NCBI GenBank assembly: GCA_011390535.1
Contig: JAABSF010000101.1
Coordinates: 1 to 8,224, forward strand
Reading direction: 5' to 3'
Source: Deltaproteobacteria bacterium
GTDB taxonomy: Bacteria > Myxococcota_A > Polyangia > HGW-17 > SLPX01
Length of the DNA stretch: 8,224 nucleotides
The notes under the pieces were generated by a model. It was not told the DNA's origin. It ran no database searches and saw only the letters and a program-made list of their open reading frames with translations. The position numbers were made by a program, and so were the translations under genes. Shown here in pieces: positions 6,294-8,224 of the stretch. Within the stretch, counting starts at the first letter, position 1. Every line of letters begins with the position of its first letter.

Positions 6294-7739
6294 TTATTTT
6301 TGCGCCTTTGCGTCGATCTTCTTTGTTACCATGTTGAAGACCAACAACGCGAAAAAGGCGAACATTCCGATGCCGGCGTAAATATACCAGATATAATGAG
6401 CCTTGTCGTAGGCTGTGGTCAGCTCTTCCGGGGAAAGCGCCTTCGGGTCCGGACAATATGCAGCAAGCAGGTAACCCGACAGCACAAAGGTCATGAGGTT
6501 TGAAAAGAAACTCTTGAGATATGAATAACCCATATAGAGGCCCACCTCATCATCCGGCGCCTGTTTCGCAATATACTCGAAAAAACGAGGTTGCAGAAAA
6601 CACTCTGCGAGACCCTGGAGCCCCACCGCTACACCCATCATCAGGGTAACGGGATGCATGGCAATCCGCCCGAAAAGATAAACCGTTGAACCGGTCATTG
6701 TTTCGAGGGTGTTCCCGAAGACAACAGCGAGACATGATATCGGCATGATGATAAACGCAATCAACATGGCGCTCACCGGTTTAAGCCTTTTTACGAGCCG
6801 GGTTATGGGAATTACCAGGAGCACAACCACCAGAGGGTTTACATTGGAGATCCACTCGGGAGAGGCTGTTTCCCCCACCACCCGGAGCATATATTTCGGC
6901 ATAGTGGCGTATGATTGATGCTGCGTCGACCAGAAGCCTCCAATGATAATAAGGAAAACAATGTAGCGAACGTCTTTGACGACATGAAGCAAACCCCTCA
7001 ATATCTCTTTTGCTTTTTTACTGTTTTTTTCAGCGGTCTGCAGATCCGGACCTTTGTAGAAGATCACGGTCACAATGAGCGCACCGAAACTCAGAATACC
7101 GGCAAGCAAATTGATGTACTCCAACCCCCAATGCAACCTAAGCTCTCTGGCGAACATTTTGCCGGAAAAGGCGCCTATATTGACCGCCGTGTAAAATATT
7201 GAAAAAACCCTCGCCCGGTTTGCCTCATCGGAACATTTAGCCATGGTTGCGGTGATGACGGGTTTGAATAACGCGGCCCCTAACATTACAAAAATAAGGG
7301 AGACTATTGCGGAGGCCTTGTTCTGCCAGGCGCCTAGGAGGATGTAACCCAGAGTCATGAGCGTAAAAGACGTTATAAGAGCCTTTCTATAACCCGCTTG
7401 ATCCGCCCACGCGCCCATCAGGGTGGGCAAAAAGTAGAGGACCGACACAAAGACGCCGACAATCCACCCGGTGGCTTCATCGGAGAACCCAATATTTCTT
7501 GTCAGATACAAGGTGAGCGCTATGTACATCGCATACCAAGCGACACGTTCCAGCACCTCCAAGGCGTTGGAGACCCAAACTACTTTGGGAAAACGCCAGG
7601 TGGGTTTACCTTCGGTCGGAGTCCCTTCCGCTGTAGATCCTCCCTTTGATGATTCATCTGTTGATGACTCACCTGTTGTCGACTCACCCGTTGACGATTC
7701 ACCTTTTTTCACTCCATCATTATTTGTTCCGTCGCTCAT
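6294..7739 (-). CDS. POT/PTR-family proton-dependent oligopeptide transporter
   Basis: This 481-residue polytopic membrane protein imports di- and tripeptides with protons, as established for the POT (PTR2) branch of the major facilitator superfamily. The hallmark E-x-x-E-R motif is present on the first helix (Glu61, Glu64, Arg65 in EVLERVAWYAMY). Motif A follows as GAWADQAGYRK (109-119), then the PTR2 signature region RVFSIFYTAVNIGAFSG (177-193, Asn187). Later come SNVNPLVVVLLVIP (298-311) and GLAECFLQP with Glu379, matching the conserved POT glutamate of TM10. Length fits the family. The N-terminal 48 residues are a hydrophilic, probably cytoplasmic, low-complexity extension with GESST-type repeats. 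The ATG at 7737-7739 is preceded by AGGGAAGG with its last G five bases before the start. It lies 37 bases downstream of the YfcC-like gene on the same strand, so co-transcription is likely. The same frame resumes as open sequence after the stop. Confidence 0.9.
   Translation of the reverse strand: MSDGTNNDGVKKGESSTGESTTGESSTDESSKGGSTAEGTPTEGKPTWRFPKVVWVSNALEVLERVAWYAMYIALTLYLTRNIGFSDEATGWIVGVFVSVLYFLPTLMGAWADQAGYRKALITSFTLMTLGYILLGAWQNKASAIVSLIFVMLGAALFKPVITATMAKCSDEANRARVFSIFYTAVNIGAFSGKMFARELRLHWGLEYINLLAGILSFGALIVTVIFYKGPDLQTAEKNSKKAKEILRGLLHVVKDVRYIVFLIIIGGFWSTQHQSYATMPKYMLRVVGETASPEWISNVNPLVVVLLVIPITRLVKRLKPVSAMLIAFIIMPISCLAVVFGNTLETMTGSTVYLFGRIAMHPVTLMMGVAVGLQGLAECFLQPRFFEYIAKQAPDDEVGLYMGYSYLKSFFSNLMTFVLSGYLLAAYCPDPKALSPEELTTAYDKAHYIWYIYAGIGMFAFFALLVFNMVTKKIDAKAQK
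7633..7707 (-). repeat. Imperfect 15-bp tandem repeat encoding GESST-like pentapeptides
   Basis: Four 15-base units lie at 7648-7662, 7663-7677, 7678-7692 and 7693-7707 on the plus strand (GATGATTCATCTGTT, GATGACTCACCTGTT, GTCGACTCACCCGTT, GACGATTCACCTTTT), with a more diverged fifth unit at 7633-7647. Read on the minus strand they encode GESST, GESTT, GESST, DESSK and GGST in the hydrophilic N-terminus of the POT transporter. The 15-base unit keeps the reading frame, so copy number could vary without breaking the gene. Confidence 0.75.
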
Positions 7740-7776
7740 ATCACCTTCCCTGGGATTTCCCGTGAGACCTTATATT

Positions 7777-8224
7777 TTATTTCCATCGGGCCATTACCGG
7801 CCAAATTAAAAGAACCAAAGATAAAAAGAAAAAAACTATTTGCAAAGGAAGATTCCAACGAAACCACCTCTCGTAAGGAATCTTTGCCATGGCGAGGGTC
7901 CCAAGGGTTACCCCCGAGGTGGGAATAATCATATTGGTAAAACCATCACCCAACTGGTAAGCCAAAACCGCAGTCTGCCTCGTAATGCCCGACAAGTCCG
8001 CTAAAGGAGCCATTATCGGCATTGTGAGCGCTGCTTTTGTGCTCCCTGATGGAATAAAAAAATTAACCGCGATTTGTATCAGATACTGTGTAAATGCAGC
8101 AAAGATCCTGGGGATCTCAGATGTAACCGAAGCCAGACCGAAAAGCAGGGTGTCCATGACCCGGCCACTCTCCAATACAACAATGATTCCTCCTGCAAAC
8201 CCCACAATTAGCGCGGCCGATGCG
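7777..8224 (-). CDS. YfcC/DcuC-superfamily membrane carrier, C-terminal part (5' end outside the window)
   Basis: The frame is open from the right window edge (first residues ASAALIVG) to a TAA at 7777-7779, giving 148 residues; the GTG at 8205 is internal. The family signature is strong: FFIPSGSTKAALTMPIMAPL, then ITRQTAVLAYQLGDGFTN and IIPTSGVTLGTLAMAKIPYE, matching the C-terminal half of YfcC-type carriers. The Pro-Ser-Gly-Ser hairpin and the GDG-x-x-N-x-I-x-PTSG stretch are the conserved core of this ion-transporter-like fold. A final membrane helix (IVFFFLSLVLLIWPVM) ends in the basic ARWK. YfcC proteins are about 500 residues long, so roughly the last third is seen. Substrates are poorly defined; relatives are linked to C4-dicarboxylates or basic amino acids. 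It is upstream of and co-directional with the POT transporter, suggesting a shared peptide or amino-acid transport role. Confidence 0.88.
   Translation of the reverse strand, partial: ASAALIVGFAGGIIVVLESGRVMDTLLFGLASVTSEIPRIFAAFTQYLIQIAVNFFIPSGSTKAALTMPIMAPLADLSGITRQTAVLAYQLGDGFTNMIIPTSGVTLGTLAMAKIPYERWFRWNLPLQIVFFFLSLVLLIWPVMARWK

Noticed and set aside
6261..6503. Plus-strand open frame over the end of the POT gene
   Set aside because: It is antisense to a clear transporter gene, rich in Cys and Arg in a shadow-like pattern, with no start signals.

Overview
The window reads as part of a chromosome from a deltaproteobacterial lineage, most likely Myxococcota or Bradymonadota. The base composition looks moderate by eye, not the high GC of Myxococcus. 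The inference rests on family signatures: a Ser/Thr kinase with the A-x-G-G-M-A glycine loop and HRDVTPHN catalytic loop common in myxobacterial kinases, a neighbouring TPR-PEGA membrane protein, and a Cys-rich secreted lipoprotein-like protein. No tRNA, rRNA, CRISPR array or insertion sequence was recognised.

Layout. (1) 1-1245 (+) is the C-terminal 414 residues of a TPR-type helical repeat protein that starts before the window. (2) 1246-1766 is a 521-base non-coding stretch, AT-rich in its second half, with an inverted repeat, short AGCTTC repeats and two weak promoter candidates. (3) 1767-5978 (+) is a co-directional three-gene cluster: a probable Cys-rich lipoprotein with a TTG start, a transmembrane Ser/Thr kinase with a periplasmic PEGA domain and strongly basic tail, and a signal-peptide TPR-PEGA protein with two C-terminal membrane segments. 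(4) 6294-8224 (-) is a two-transporter unit converging on the first: the C-terminal part of a YfcC/DcuC-superfamily carrier, then a complete POT-family proton-dependent oligopeptide transporter. (5) Between the convergent units, 6030-6293 (-) holds an 87-codon open stretch that continues the POT reading frame beyond its TAA stop and looks protein-like.

How the genes may work together. The (+) cluster looks like an envelope signalling module. The lipoprotein and the TPR-PEGA protein would lie in the periplasm, where they could meet the kinase's PEGA ectodomain, and the kinase would signal in the cytoplasm. The families are clear for the kinase and the TPR-PEGA protein; the functional link is inferred from gene order and predicted topology. 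The (-) unit looks like nutrient transport: POT imports di- and tripeptides, and the YfcC-type carrier probably moves amino acids or other small carboxylates. The least ordinary features are the coding-like stretch after the POT stop, the polybasic kinase tail and the unrecognised lipoprotein.
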